Shown piece after piece: positions 51,708 through 63,623 of a DNA stretch of 64,000 nt (the first letter of the stretch is position 1; each line of letters opens with the position of its first letter). The stretch spans positions 5,521,246 through 5,585,245 of the forward strand of contig CM055101.1 of NCBI GenBank assembly GCA_029204225.1. The letters are read 5' to 3'. This stretch comes from Diphasiastrum complanatum (lineage: Eukaryota; Streptophyta; Lycopodiopsida; Lycopodiales; Lycopodiaceae). Position numbers and translations under genes: made by a program. The notes under the pieces are model-generated. The model was not told the origin of the DNA and did not search any database. It saw only the letters and a program-made list of their open reading frames with translations.

Positions 51708-54690
51708 AACCCGTCTGCTTATCCTTTTCTTCTGCATCGGCCATGGTCGTTCTCGTGATCATGCTGATTATGCTTTTTATGTGGTTTGATTGTGTTTTTG
51801 ATGGCCGATCTGATTTTATACGATGAGCTAGCAGCTGTGCTGAGTGTGTCCACAGGACCCATCAACTGCTACTAGTGATCAGCTTGCTCATCTCCTCTAA
51901 CTCAACCTTACGTGCAGCAACCAGGTTCAATTTCAGGACTCACTATAGTGCTCCACTGAAGCCATACAGAATTATCACACCTCCTTTGTGTTGCAGCAGC
52001 AGCAGCAGTAGCAGAAGCAGCCACCACAACTGATTTGCAGGTGTGCCACCAGCCTCCATGTCTGTTAAATGTTCATAAATTTCATTTAGTTGATGTGCAG
52101 CGTAACGCAGCTATCATCTCGCTACTGAGTATACAGCTGGCTAATAATCCCAGCTTGATCCATACCTTTCCCTAAGACTTGATTCATATTTTCTCAAGAT
52201 AACTCACTCTGACAAGTACTACTACATGGGCAGTGATTGATTCTTGATCATGTAGGTATCTGCCTCCCACAAATGGTAGCACACTGATATTGATATCATC
52301 CTTCGCAGAGGAATTAGCAACTGGCTGATTCATTCAATGAAAGAAATCCTCGTTTGAAAAGATATATTGATTATGGGCTTGAACCACTTCCTAGTACTTC
52401 GTCTGCTGTTAATGCCTTCTTCTCGATGAGGTAGCCATGCGGTTGATCAAATCAAGGTGCTTACTTTTACATAATTGTACCTGCTGCTTGGTGATGATCC
52501 TAATCAGTGCCTTCACAAATTCAGCTTAACCTCTGACTAACTCAAAGACTATACTTCTGGAAAATCTGGTTTAATGATTTACATGAAAAGGATTTTATGA
52601 ACTATAGCTCTCTAACTAAGCCTACAACTTCTGAATAAACTAGTAGTGATGGTTGGAGATAAACTGGAGTTAGCCGCAACTGCATGTCTCTGATTCCTCC
52701 ATGTTCAAAGGATCGGAAATGCACTTGGAGAATGCAGGATCGAGTCATATGTAATAGAGTATGAGCTTATTAGACTACATGAGTTGCTGTATACTGGACA
52801 GTGGAGATCATTAATTTTCTGAAGGAGTTTGATCCATTAAGAGGCTTAAGTCAAAAAAATGCTAGTAATGTGATAGTCTCTAAGACATTCTTCTCAAAGG
52901 ATCTGGTTCCGCAGCAAAATTAAACATGACTGATATCGTACAATACCAATTAGGAACACATATTTGAAATTGAATCCTGCTGGGTGCAGCTTACACAAAG
53001 ATCGGTATTGAATTTATTGCTTTTTCGGATCATATAAAACACATATATGTGATGTGATCACAGGAGCATGTTGCTTGAACTCTACACCCAGTAGCTAAAA
53101 TGAGATGATTCACAGCTTTCATGATTCAACTCTATTTAGCCAATATTTGACTACGATTACAAGCATGAGGAAATGATGTGCTGATAGTCTTTGATTGATT
53201 TTCATTTGCCTTCTGTAATAATACGCTTTTGATGATGCTTTCTCAAAATGGATCAATATATGTTCAACAAGCTATCAAGAGCCTAGTGAAATGAGCATAT
53301 TTGATCTGAGTAAGTGATGTAACAAACACCATGCAATGTAGGATCTGTCACTTATAGATTTACCGTATTTTATTCAAAAGAAGTCGATGTATAAAACTAT
53401 AGATACATTAGTAACTTACACCATCCTATTTGGCGTTTAGAGGATGAAACTGCACAGCCATGCTCCGCTAGCCCAAAGTAGAAGCATCAATACTAGAATA
53501 GGAGACCTGAAAAAGTTAGGGACGATGAACTCCAGTAATTCTTCATCAGCTACATAAATCGATTTGTTCAGGCTAGAAACTACTCTATAGTTTTAGTTTG
53601 TTCATGTTTGATGCTCTCATGGCACGGATGTGTAGAGAATACGAACCTTTGTAGTGAATTGCAAATAGGATGACCACGATCTTCGAGTTATTCACTTATG
53701 GTCCCTTCATAAGATGTAACCTGCTCATTCGTGCTTTCATGCCCTCCGAAAATAAGAGGAGCACAGCCATCTTGTCAACCTAGAGTCTATATTTTTCATA
53801 TCCTCTGAAGAACATAGCCAGCTTAGGAAGAAAATAGGAGTCTCTTTGTGCCCAAAATTTTGTCTAACATGGATTCCACTTTCACGATTCCTAATATCTT
53901 CAAATTTCAAGGCGTGGTCTCCCAAAGATGCCTCAAAAGCCACTGTTATATACTGGCTATCTGCACATGTATTAGAAGTGTATGAAATGAAAACTAATTA
54001 ACTATTTAAGTTTTTGTTCTTGTACAAGTAGCATATATACCAGTTCCAAACAAAACATCAAGGTCAATTTATATAGTTTCATAAGTACGTGACGAAACTC
54101 TTTATGTATGTACGAAACAAATTTGATAGAAAAAGTAGTCTGTTTGTAATTTTTCTACGTAAAAGATGTCGTATTCATGCTCCATATAAAATGTGAGAGA
54201 CTTTGCCACGTTTTGTAGGAAACTTTACAGAACAACGTATAGAACGGCATTCAGAACTAACCCATTCCATGCACTACATAACTTCGAGTGCTACTTGTAG
54301 TATGTACATATTTAATTGTAAGGTACATTCTACACCAAAACTAAACTCAATAAATCATTTGGGATCTTACAAGATTGCCTAAGAGTTAATCACCTCAACT
54401 ATTTGATTTGAGTTCGTCTTTGAGTTGAACAAATGTGAACACACAAATTCACCCAGGTTAAACCTGCAAAAGTACACGCATTTGCACATATCTATCCTGC
54501 ATAAAATAAAAAGATTTGCAGAGGTCGACAAATGTAGGGCTCGAACTTACAACATTCAAAGTCGATTTTTGAGTTCAAATCAAGGAAAAAATAAATTGCA
54601 AATTTTCACGCTTTTTGGTCGTGATGATGTGATCTTTATAGCTACGATTATTTCTAAGTAGGTTAAACTTTAATGTGTTCTTATAAGCAT
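51708..54690. other. 3' region of the ALOG gene and intergenic DNA
   Basis: No second gene is recognisable. 51993-52020 holds a short CAG-rich repeat (GCAGCAGCAGCAGCAG, then TAGCAGAAGCAG), possibly in a long 3' UTR. The remainder is AT-rich with no retrotransposon similarity, which is unusual for this window. Confidence 0.5.
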
Positions 54691-55810
54691 CACTAGTAAT
54701 AGTCTTATTGCAATACCGCTCCACCATCTTCGTCAATTTTTGCAAAGAGCATGGAATCAAGCAACAATATGCACAGATCAAGACGCCTCAGCAAAATGGC
54801 GTAGCAAAAAGAAAGAATCTCACAATGGCAGAATCCACTAGAGCCACGATGCCTTACATGAGAGTTGCTGATTCATTTTGGGCTGAAGTTTTATGCACGT
54901 CAGTTTACTTGTAGAACAAGAGCCCATACAATTGTCGTTCCAAATCACACTCCTGATGAGACATTCAATGGCAGGATACCGAGGGACGTCGATGGCCTAC
55001 GAGTGCTTGGATCTAGAGTGTAAGTTCACATTCCTAAGAGTGAGAGGAGTAACATGCAAGAGAAAGCTTTTAAATGCATCTTTATTAGATATGATGAACA
55101 AACAAAAGGATATTGCTGCAACAATCCAATTGGACACAACGTATGCACATCAGTTGTGATGTAGTGTTTCATGAGCCTTCACAAGTTTGGTGATGATGAG
55201 AGGGATAGTGATGTTCTATCCAAGTTGCTCATTGAGAATGAAAACAACATCACCACCGGGATGGACCACTTCATGAAGATGAAAGCCGTGACACACCTCC
55301 CATTCATGAGACTTGAGACTAGATGGAAGAGGGATAAACCTTTTGGAAGTGGCAGGTAATAAGCGAAAGGAGAAAGATATTCCTTGGGATACATATTCAC
55401 CTCGAAGTGGATCACGCAGCGGAAGCTACCCAAGTGGTACACTAAACTTATGGATAGTGCAAGGGAAGATATAGGAAACTCTAGCAAATAGGAAGAGCTA
55501 CAATGATTTGCATGTGAGAGGAAGGAACCTGACAAATATCTGGTAATTTGGCCCTTATGCGCCACATTGTCAATTTAGCAAAACCATCATATTATGAGGC
55601 GGCCAAAAATGAAAAAAACTTAGCAAATAGCGACGCATGAGGAGATGGATTCCATCACACACCATGATACTTGGGAGATAGTGGATCTTCTTTTCGGAAA
55701 AAAATCCTCGTAGCAAATGGGTGTACAGAATGAAGTACAATGCCAATGGAACCCTTGTGAAGCACAAAGTGAGGCTTGTAGTGAAAGGGTATGATTCTAA
55801 CGTGGCCATG
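54691..55810 (+). pseudogene. Copia integrase-RT fragment
   Basis: FVNFCKEHGIKQQYAQIKT then PQQNGVAKRKNLTMAESTRA and VADSFWAEVLC (integrase core end, about 54715-54905; normally VAERKNRT). After stops, a KRKLLNASLLDMMNK-region frame (about 55060) corresponds to the integrase tail that precedes CISCDVVFHE (about 55145). RT begins near 55575 (PSYYEAAKNEKNLA, then DTWEIVD, WVYRMKYNANGT and KHKVRLVVKGYDS in changing frames) and stops at about 55800. It belongs to a different copia lineage from A-C. No LTRs flank it. Confidence 0.75.
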
Positions 55811-56354
55811 TTATTTTTTCTTTTTGTTTGCCTCCTGTGCATTCAAAATTGATATCAGATATACGATATTGCTATCAAGTGCACAACTTCGTTCCTTTTG
55901 ATTTGCTGCCATATACATGCGCTCAATCGATATTCGCCCTATCCTATCACATTTTCTTCTTTGTACTAGTGATGATGGCCCAAGTAAAGTCTATTGCTCG
56001 GCGTTCAAATGTTGTGGCTCCATGATATGCCCTTATTCTTCTTGAAACTGGTCGTCGTCGTGTCCATAGACAAGTCTGGCTGAGTGAGATCAAGAAATTA
56101 CAAAGATCAACATAATTGTTAGGATCTGTCCAGAATGTCACTCTTTCCCTCAGACACCGTGTCAAATTTACTACTACTGTAATGATGGCCCTGTCGAGTG
56201 CTGTTGAGGACTAATTTTCTCAATTTTTTGAGGATTCAGTTCTTCTTGCTATAATAGGAATAAGGTTACTATGATATCTAAAGATGTGTCATTTTGAAGC
56301 GTCTTAGGGAGCATTATTCCTCTTTACATTTTGATAATAATGTGACTTCTTGAC
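55811..56354. other. Spacer without recognisable gene
   Basis: No coding or repeat similarity seen. Confidence 0.45.
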
Positions 56355-56729
56355 ATGACCAATCTTGCAACTACCTCTAGAAGGAAGAGAAAGCAAGAGA
56401 AAACTGCAAAAGTAGGTTCAACAAAGCCCCTGCCCCCTCGTCACATTCTTGCAAAGCAACTTAAGAATATTTTGACCTCACATTCTTTTGAGGTCTCATC
56501 TTCTTCAGATAGTTCTATTCCTCCTCCTCTACCTCCTCTAGTAAGACCATCTTCTCCCAAGCTGGAGATCACCCATAAGGAGCTCAACGATATAAATGGA
56601 AAATTTGTAGATATTATATCAAGGCTCTTGTACAAAGTGTTTTTCTATGTATACCATATAATCATTCTTAAGTATTTTTTTATTCTCATCATTATAATCA
56701 ATACAAAGAATATTTGGCCAAGAAAATAG
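56355..56729 (+). CDS. Small unrecognised ORF, doubtful
   Basis: 124 codons from ATG 56355. The N-terminal part is basic (TSRRKRKQEKTAKVGSTKP), followed by a Ser/Pro-rich stretch (SSSSDSSIPPPLPPLVRPS) and a short amphipathic stretch (LEITHKELNDINGKFVDII). The last third (FFYVYHIIILKYFFILIII) is probably intron or untranslated AT-rich DNA read through. No family recognised; it may be a gag or host exon fragment, or chance. Confidence 0.2.
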   Translation: MTNLATTSRRKRKQEKTAKVGSTKPLPPRHILAKQLKNILTSHSFEVSSSSDSSIPPPLPPLVRPSSPKLEITHKELNDINGKFVDIISRLLYKVFFYVYHIIILKYFFILIIIINTKNIWPRK

Positions 56730-57215
56730 ATCTTCTTGGAAACTATTTTGATTTCTCTCTTTTAGATTATGTGAAATCCTTCCGGCTAGGTCTCAAATTT
56801 GAAAAAGAAAGATTCAAAAAATTTGGATGTGAAAGTTGAGACATCTCGGGCGCAATATAACCAGCAAACACATTTTAAGAATCAAAGAAAAAAACATAAG
56901 ACAATGATACGTATCACATAAACCATTCCCCCAAGCATAACACGTGTGAGTGGATACCATGGTTTTCTACCAAATTTGGTGTTAGACTCCAAATCTGAAA
57001 CTTCACTTAAAACCTAGCTTATCCCATGCACAGCAATCCGCAATGTCGATCCCTGTCGATTTCCCTGCATGTAACATCAGAGCACACGAAACATGGTGGA
57101 ACTTATAGCTGCCTTGGCTCCTCCCAACCTTTGCTGCATAGACTATGATGATGCCTCTCTCTCTCTAGGCTCACTTATGCACAATCCTCAAGCACCCCTT
57201 GACCCTGACCTTTCC
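56730..57215. other. Spacer without recognisable gene
   Basis: Contains one AACACGTGTGAG site near 56940. Nothing else supported. Confidence 0.4.
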
Positions 57216-57220
57216 TAATG

Positions 57221-57300
57221 TCGACACATGGCCAATTTCATGCACAGTCGACACATGGCCAATTCCATGCATAGTCGACACTCGCCATTTGGCAGTACTC
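57221..57300 (+). repeat. 27-bp tandem repeat, about 2.7 copies
   Basis: Units start with TCGACACATGGCCAATT at 57221 and 57248, and a diverged third with TCGACACTCGCC at 57275. Confidence 0.85.
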
Positions 57301-57469
57301 TGACACATAGGCAAGTGAGTAGGCTAATATGTGTCACTCATACACTGGACCAAGTGTCCCAGTTAGCATGTGACATGTGTCATGTTTGACTGGTGTGTTA
57401 GATTTCTTATGCTCAGCACAAATCGTTCAAGTAATGACCATCCTGAAAACAGCCGAAGGCCGACAACAT

Positions 57470-57850
57470 ATTTCAGACCTTCGCATTTTTCCAAAACTTC
57501 GTTTTTTTCCCCCCTTAAAACATTTTCGTTTTAAGGCACCTTCGCCTTTTTCACACTGTCTGAAAAAGCGACATTGTCGGGAGAAAGTGACATTGTCAGG
57601 TTTTTTGCATTTTTGCACCTTCAGAAAAAATGTGACATTGTGACCAAAATCCATTTTAAAGGCACTGTCAGGTTTTTTGCATTTTTGCACCTTCAGGAAA
57701 AATGTGACATTGTGACCAAGTTTCAATTTAAAAGTACTATCAAATTTTTCGCATTTCTCTGCCTTTGCTTTAAAGGCACCTTCGGGATTTTCGCACCTGT
57801 GGGATTTACATGCTTTCTCTATTCAAGGGCACCTTTGCGTTTTTTGGGTT
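57470..57850 (+). repeat. 72-bp tandem repeat and CTTCGC/TTCGCA motif region
   Basis: Three 72-bp copies start at 57596, 57668 and 57740 (TCAGGTTTTTTGCATTTTTG in the first two). Around them, CCTTCGCATTTTT, CACCTTCGCCTTTTT, GCACCTTCAG and CACCTTTGCGTTTTT recur. The region lies upstream of the G LTR end and may be its U3, where tandem repeats often act as enhancers. Confidence 0.8.
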
Positions 57851-58292
57851 TTTCCAACAGTGGCAGACCGATGTCGCCAACTTATCATCGACCCTAAAAA
57901 CAACTAGATCGCAAAATATCCCAAGGGCGGTTACCCACTTTGTACATATACAAAGACTGGCGTAAATAGCATTCAATGCTTGTAAGATATTTTTTGAAGA
58001 CACTTGTAAATATATACTACTAGCTGAATCAAGCAATGTAAGTGTTATTTTAACATTATAATCAGAGTTCTTCTGTAGCCAACTTTACTCAGCAAGCTGA
58101 AGTTATCACTTCAAGCCATTGTACTCACTGTTGATATTAATCAGAGTGCAATGTCTCACTATTGTATTGTTCATTTGCATAATTTTGTATGGATGATTCA
58201 TCTTGAATATTTTTGTTGCTAACTATTGTGTTTCCGTTTCTACACGTCTACACTCAAGCTTTCGTTGCCAATCATCCCCACATTTTACGACA
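57850..58292 (+). repeat. 5' LTR of copia element G (left border undefined)
   Basis: Ends ATTTTACGACA directly before a primer site. Candidate TATA sites GTAAATATATAC (about 58005) and GTACATATACAAAG (about 57940). The left border could lie as far left as about 57590; no partner LTR is in the window. Confidence 0.6.
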
Positions 58293-58304
58293 TGGTATCA
58301 GAGC
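58293..58304 (+). promoter_or_regulatory. Primer-binding site of element G
   Basis: TGGTATCAGAGC directly after the LTR CA end. Confidence 0.9.
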
Positions 58305-58430
58305 GGGCATTTCAGTAATCTGCATTTCTACTGTATCAGTCTTGTTTCTACCAAGACGTCTCTCTAGCAAACGCGCAACCAACAGTATTCCGACAATCGT
58401 TGTTTCTACCAACGATTTCATTCAACCAGA

Positions 58431-59662
58431 ATGGATCCATCATCTAGTTCATCTCTCATTGACAAACTCGATGGAGATAACTACCATCTCTGAAAATTCA
58501 AGATGAAGGTTATACTACTAACCAAAGAATTGTGGGACATCGTTGATGGCACAGAGCTCAAACCAGAATGTGATGCAGCCAACATCACCAAGTGGAGACT
58601 GAAAGATGGCAAAGCATTTGCCATGATCACCCTCAATATCAAGGATACTTAGATCAGCCACATATGTGTTGTTCAGACTGCTAAGAATGCATGGGACATC
58701 TTGGCAACTCTCTACGATATAAGGGATGTTACTTCTAAGTTACACTTGAGGAAGAAATTCTTCACCCAGAGGATGTTTGATGCAAAAAGTGTTTCGAGTC
58801 ATCTCAACACATTAAAAAAAAATGACTGCAACTGGCTCAGTCATAGAAGATTTTGATGCACTCATGAGTCTATTATCGAGGAGATCAGAAGATTAGCATC
58901 CTCCTCAGGCTCAGGATCGGATCCTCAAGCTCTATATTCGAAAAATCAGAAGTTTAGATCCTAGAGGTCTACACAGTCAGACTATCCTGACAATGAGAGC
59001 AACATGCAACGACCTGTATCAAACACACTATCAACTTCTGAGTCTTCATCCTTCCAGCCAAGACAGAATCTATTCTATAAGTACTGTAAGAGGAATGGTC
59101 ACCTTATCAAGAATTGTAGAACGCTGCAATACAAAAACGAAAGGAACCAGCAGTTCCAACAACAAGCAAATGTTGTTTCTACCAGTCACTCGATCCAGCA
59201 ATAGGAGGAAGATGAAGCTGCCTTCTTGACCACACTCGAAGAACAACAGGATATCGATTCCTAGTATTTGGACTCAGGTGCATCACAACACATGACTCAC
59301 CATCGACATTGGTTTCATGACTACAAGTCATACACCCATCCTATAGTTGTGTAACTTGGAGACAACTCGACTCATCTATCGAGGGTGTAGGAACAATCAA
59401 AGTCGAATTCCAGAAAGGTGATGTAATGTTTTTGTCCAATGTTCTTCACATTCCAAATCTAACCAAAAACCTGCTCTCAGTTAGCAGAATCACAGATTCG
59501 GGTCAGAGGGTTGAATTCAATAGACAGGGCTGCACTATTTTTTATGAATCTAGGAAAGTTATTGCTTTCAGTAGAAGGTGTGGCAATTTGTACAAAATCA
59601 GTCACTCCTTTTCTACAAGTAGTCAAACTCTTTTTACTTCAACTTTTGAATCAACTGAGAGT
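58431..59662 (+). pseudogene. Gag-protease of copia element G, cut by element H
   Basis: ATG 58431: MDPSSSSSLIDKLDGDNYHL then TGA (a Trp in the family, DGxNYxxW), KFKMKVILLTKELWDIVDG, GKAFAMITLNIKD, NAWDILATLYDIRD, KLHLRKKFFTQRMF. The zinc knuckle reads YKYCKRNGHLIKNC, with the first Cys changed to Tyr by one base. Protease: YLDSGASQHMTHH at about 59265. Then VLHIPNLTKNLLSVSRITDS and SRRCGNLYKISHS (pre-integrase), ending at 59662 at the H border. Several stops and frameshifts. The lineage differs from A-C and matches the RNase H pieces at 28442 and 63624. Confidence 0.85.
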
Positions 59663-59799
59663 TGAAATTCCGATAGAATCTAGTGCAGTGTGCAGATCAC
59701 ATCACACAATCAAAATAGCCACTCCTCACAAGCTCTCAAAGATGGCACAACAAAAGTTAATAGATTACAAAGAAACACTGTACATATAGAGTATTCACA
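59663..59799 (-). repeat. 3' LTR of element H
   Basis: 137 bp; on the minus strand TGTGAATACTCTATATG...GAATTTCA. It contains CTCTATATGTACAGTG. Confidence 0.75.
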
Positions 59800-62700
59800 A
59801 ACTGCATGAAAAGGCAGGTGTCCTAAAATTGGCCTCTCACGGGCCCAATATGGCCAAATTCGATCGACAAACTTGGGACATGCCCCCAAGTATAGCATAC
59901 ACTGTAAATAACTCTGTACATGTTAATTTTTCCTATGTGTGGCTACTCGGCTAACCCAAGTAGCCAATTACGGAATCAGTGCCCAATCAATATATCCTAA
60001 TGGTCACAACCATATATAGTAAACCAAATAAACTGTTCAGTAATTACAACATCACATTTAGAACTTATACTAATGAATCGGATCAAAACTTATTTCTAAC
60101 TCTCTCCCTTAAGTTCAAATGTGATAAGAGTGAAAAACAATAATTTGTAGCAATGTCTGGAGTGTCCAAAAGATGTTATGCATGTCCTACTATGTACTTG
60201 ACTCATACTCAAGCACACCAACAAACCACTAGGTTTGACTCACAAAGTATCATGCAAACACAATGCTCATACAAAGAGTCTACCACACTCTCGACCAACT
60301 AAATCGTCCCCAATCCAACTTGAACACAAGTGGACCACATGAGCGACATGGCTCAACTGAGGAAATCCCACTGCCACCATGAGAATTAAATCCTCCATCT
60401 AGCTAGGCTGACATCCTATCAGGCACTTACAAGCACAAACCTGTAAAGTTGATGTAAATGAGCGACTGAGGCTCAACCTGAGGAAATCTTACTTCCACCA
60501 TAAGATTGTACCCTCACCAGATAGACAGCTAGTAGACAATGACAAGTCAATGAGCAACTTCGACTCAAATCTAGACCCTCATGACAAGGCAACATGCAAG
60601 CCCACACACACTCATGCAAACCAACACAAATGATAAAGTGTCAAATACATGACCAAGGCCTGCCCATAAGTGGTATCCTGTCGTACCAACACCTATGCCA
60701 CCTGTAGATCTGTTGCTACACAACTGGTCACCAAATCAGGTCTCCAAACATGGCCCGCACTTGTAACAAGATGCCCTCACATCCAAGCATATCCAACTAT
60801 CCAATAAGTCATGAAAGCTGATCCCGATCCATTTCCCATGCTCCAAGCACAAGAGTCTGCCAAGAAGGACTCAATGAATGAATGTACGCAAAACTCACCA
60901 TAGGCTATACCTGAGTAGCTTGCCCATCTCCCAGACATACTAATGATGATTTGCCTGTCCTACATCCCATGTAGGCTCAACTTCCCATGCTTGACATTGT
61001 CAACTTTGATTTGACCAGTATACAGGCCTCCCACCAAGGAGCCTATCTCACCAACACATTCGTCATAACGTCCAAACCAAAGCAAATGCAAACTAGATCC
61101 ACTATCGTGATGAACAACTCACCCACGATCAATAGCATATTAGGTAGGATAGCTCCAGAACTCTGTACCCTGTACCATCTGATTACCAAGTATCCATTAC
61201 CCGTTGATAGCTCCCTAAGAATCTGTCCACCTGTAGTGCAACTAGACTCCAACTGGATCTAACCAAAAGCTACATCTTGCTTACCAAAAGATGATGGATA
61301 AAAACAACATGTGATGCCAACCTAGAGACCACTGTGCATATAACCATGCAGCTCACCTGATCACTCGCCAAAGTATCAACTGTCACTCCCTAAGCAACCA
61401 TCTCCATTCCTGCTATCTCACAACCACGGGCATGCTGGATCTACATCACCCCGTCATGCACTCCATGCCCTTAGGATATGTACCACCCTAGGTACAGTCC
61501 ATGCCACCTACCTCCAAGTAGGCATGACCCGTCCCTAGGTCACCACACATGATGATGCACTAGCTGAAGAACATCGTCCATACATCAAATGACATATCAT
61601 ACCTGAGCAACTGTAGCATCGCCCTGAGTGCCATCGCAATGGACTCGTCATCCACATACTATTCTCACCTGATGTCTCTCATCCTGGTCACCATCCTGCT
61701 AGACAAGTCGAACTCCAAAGCATCACCTGCTCCACCTGGCTCCTAGCATCTACTCACTCTCCCTGGCTATGTGTCACTTGACACCATGCCAACGCAAGCA
61801 TATCCCTGAGTAGCCACTCATGGGATTTCGAGACTACTGTCTCCCTGATCGTGCTAAGGTATATGACTCTGAGTGACTCCCTTTAGGCTTATCCCTGATC
61901 TCATCACCTGAGAATTTGCACCATGGAAATTCCAAGACCTATGCCAAGCCTTGACTCCTGCATATATGCCAAATGCATGAAAGCTATAGGTAGTTTATCC
62001 ATGTCTGTGATGGTAGATGTCTCCCCATCGATGCCAATGCCAATGACTAGCCCTTTGTTGTAATGCCAGCCTATAGTCCCAAATGAGCACACCATGAATT
62101 CCTCGCCATCAGTGTTCCCTCCAATAGATCACTAGCAAAACACTCACCATAGTGTTTGCCCTCTGATCACACCCCGTGCGATCTCCATCAACTCTCCAAC
62201 CTAGAGCTGGCTCTCAAAGCTTCACACTTTGCCCATTTGCGTTTGCAGTATTCTGATTCCATCATGAATCCCACCTGTAAGTCTTGTCCATGCCAATGAC
62301 TCAAGTCCAATATGAAATAGCTGTCCCTTGATGATCATCCCATGTCATCCTACAATGTTGTCCCTGTCAGGTAACCCAGTGTCATCCATGATCACGAAGA
62401 TCTGAGCATCTACCCTGTAGTTCCCTTCCTATATTCCCCCAAGCTAGCTCGAAGCTACTCCTATGAATGGTTCCAAACCACTCCCTGAGAATATAGTGAG
62501 ATGTGAACTCCAAAGCCACCATCAAGTCCCTCACATGACTGTGCATGCCAATGTCCCTCCAAGTGAATCTGTGAGATCTTCTATGGCCCAAACTTAACCC
62601 TATCATCACTGGAATCTGCATCCCTGATGCAATACTGATATGGCAAATTGATTTGACTTACCCAAAATAGGTAGTTAGAATGTATCTCTTTGATGACAAA

Positions 62701-63471
62701 CCTGATACACTACTCCATAGCTAAAATGGCTTGATCAAAATTGACTTACCAGCTGCAAAACCGCAAAATCATCAGACTCGCCACTCACCAAGAGCATCCA
62801 AAGTGTGATTATTGACTCGTTCTTCATACTCTGCGTGTCCCACACACAGCTCGTCCAATGCAAGTCCACTATCTTACCCAATGGCTTCCAACTGGCACCA
62901 CCTCGCACTTCCATCACCTATGACTGCCAATATGTGTGTACCTCCAAGCTAGCCCATATTTCCCTCCAAACGAGAAATTTTCAAGCTATAAATGCGTGTG
63001 TCAATGCAGCTATCACATGACTTGACAATGCCACTGCCAATCTTACCTGTGAGAGCATTCCTCCAAAACGCCACTTGACGTTGGTTGGTTCTAACCCCAA
63101 GAGTTGAACCTGATCACAAGAATTTTTCACCTGTAACCGGCATACCATGTCTACCTCTCACCTGTGATTGCTTGCCCTCTCAAAATTGTCACCAACGATG
63201 AGTAATCACAACACCAAGCTGCACTTCCGTCGCCAATACTAGCTTTCTCAACACAATTCTGCTACCATTCGTCCCCATACTGCATTTACCGCATCCAAAC
63301 ATCCTATTACCCCATCAGGAGTAAGTAATAATGATTTAGAAGTGATTATGTCTCATTGTACTGCCCTGTAGCAGGTTTCACTAGCGATCGAAGGAACTTT
63401 GCTATCTCCTGCCATCCTCTCTCCTGAAGACGTTATCCCATAGCTCCACCGGATCATGCATTCCTGCTACA
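59800..63471 (-). other. Internal region of element H, no supported gene
   Basis: Nearly 3.7 kb. The plus strand is C-rich and G-poor over much of 60300-63400 (runs of CCATC, CCTGA, CCACC), a strand bias not seen elsewhere in the window. Short open frames exist on both strands but none has a recognisable domain. Confidence 0.55.
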
Positions 63472-63490
63472 CCCTATAGTTCTAATACCA
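63472..63490 (-). promoter_or_regulatory. Primer-binding site of element H
   Basis: Minus strand TGGTATTAGAACTATAGGG; two transitions relative to the initiator Met-tRNA complement at the core, and one extra base near its end. Confidence 0.7.
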
Positions 63491-63493
63491 AGT

Positions 63494-63623
63494 CGAAATT
63501 CTGATAGAATCTAGTGCAATATGCAGATCACATCACACAATCACCATAGCCACTCCTCACAAGCTCTCAAAGAACAAAAGCTAATAGATTACAAAGAAAC
63601 ACTGTACATATAGAGTATTCAAA
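63494..63623 (-). repeat. 5' LTR of element H
   Basis: 130 bp, homologous to 59663-59799 apart from a 7-bp deletion and a handful of substitutions; three bases separate it from the primer site. Confidence 0.75.

Larger units (their letters stand above)
59663..63623 (-). mobile_element. Non-autonomous LTR element H (3961 bp, no gag or pol)
   Basis: Terminal direct repeats 59663-59799 (137 bp) and 63494-63623 (130 bp; a 7-bp deletion explains the difference) bracket 3.7 kb without recognisable coding sequence. On the minus strand TGGTATTAGAACTATAGGG (63490-63472) is a close match to the copia primer site TGGTATCAGAGCTATGGG, so H reads leftwards. The arrangement of short LTRs plus a large non-coding interior fits a LARD-like element. 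It separates G protease (left) from G RNase H (right), but the integrase and RT of G are missing and no 5-bp duplication is seen, so G lost sequence too. Confidence 0.72.

Noticed and set aside
51993-52020. CAG repeat as a second ALOG exon encoding polyglutamine
   Set aside because: The ALOG frame ends at 51707 with a normal C-terminus. A TTGCAG acceptor-like site precedes the repeat but no matching donor or continuing frame was found.
53737-53943. Minus-strand 68-codon frame downstream of ALOG
   Set aside because: No domain, no conserved start context and no neighbouring exons; probably chance.
57060-57085. AACATCAGAGCAC as a primer-binding site
   Set aside because: Lacks the TGGTAT half and no LTR end or gag is adjacent.
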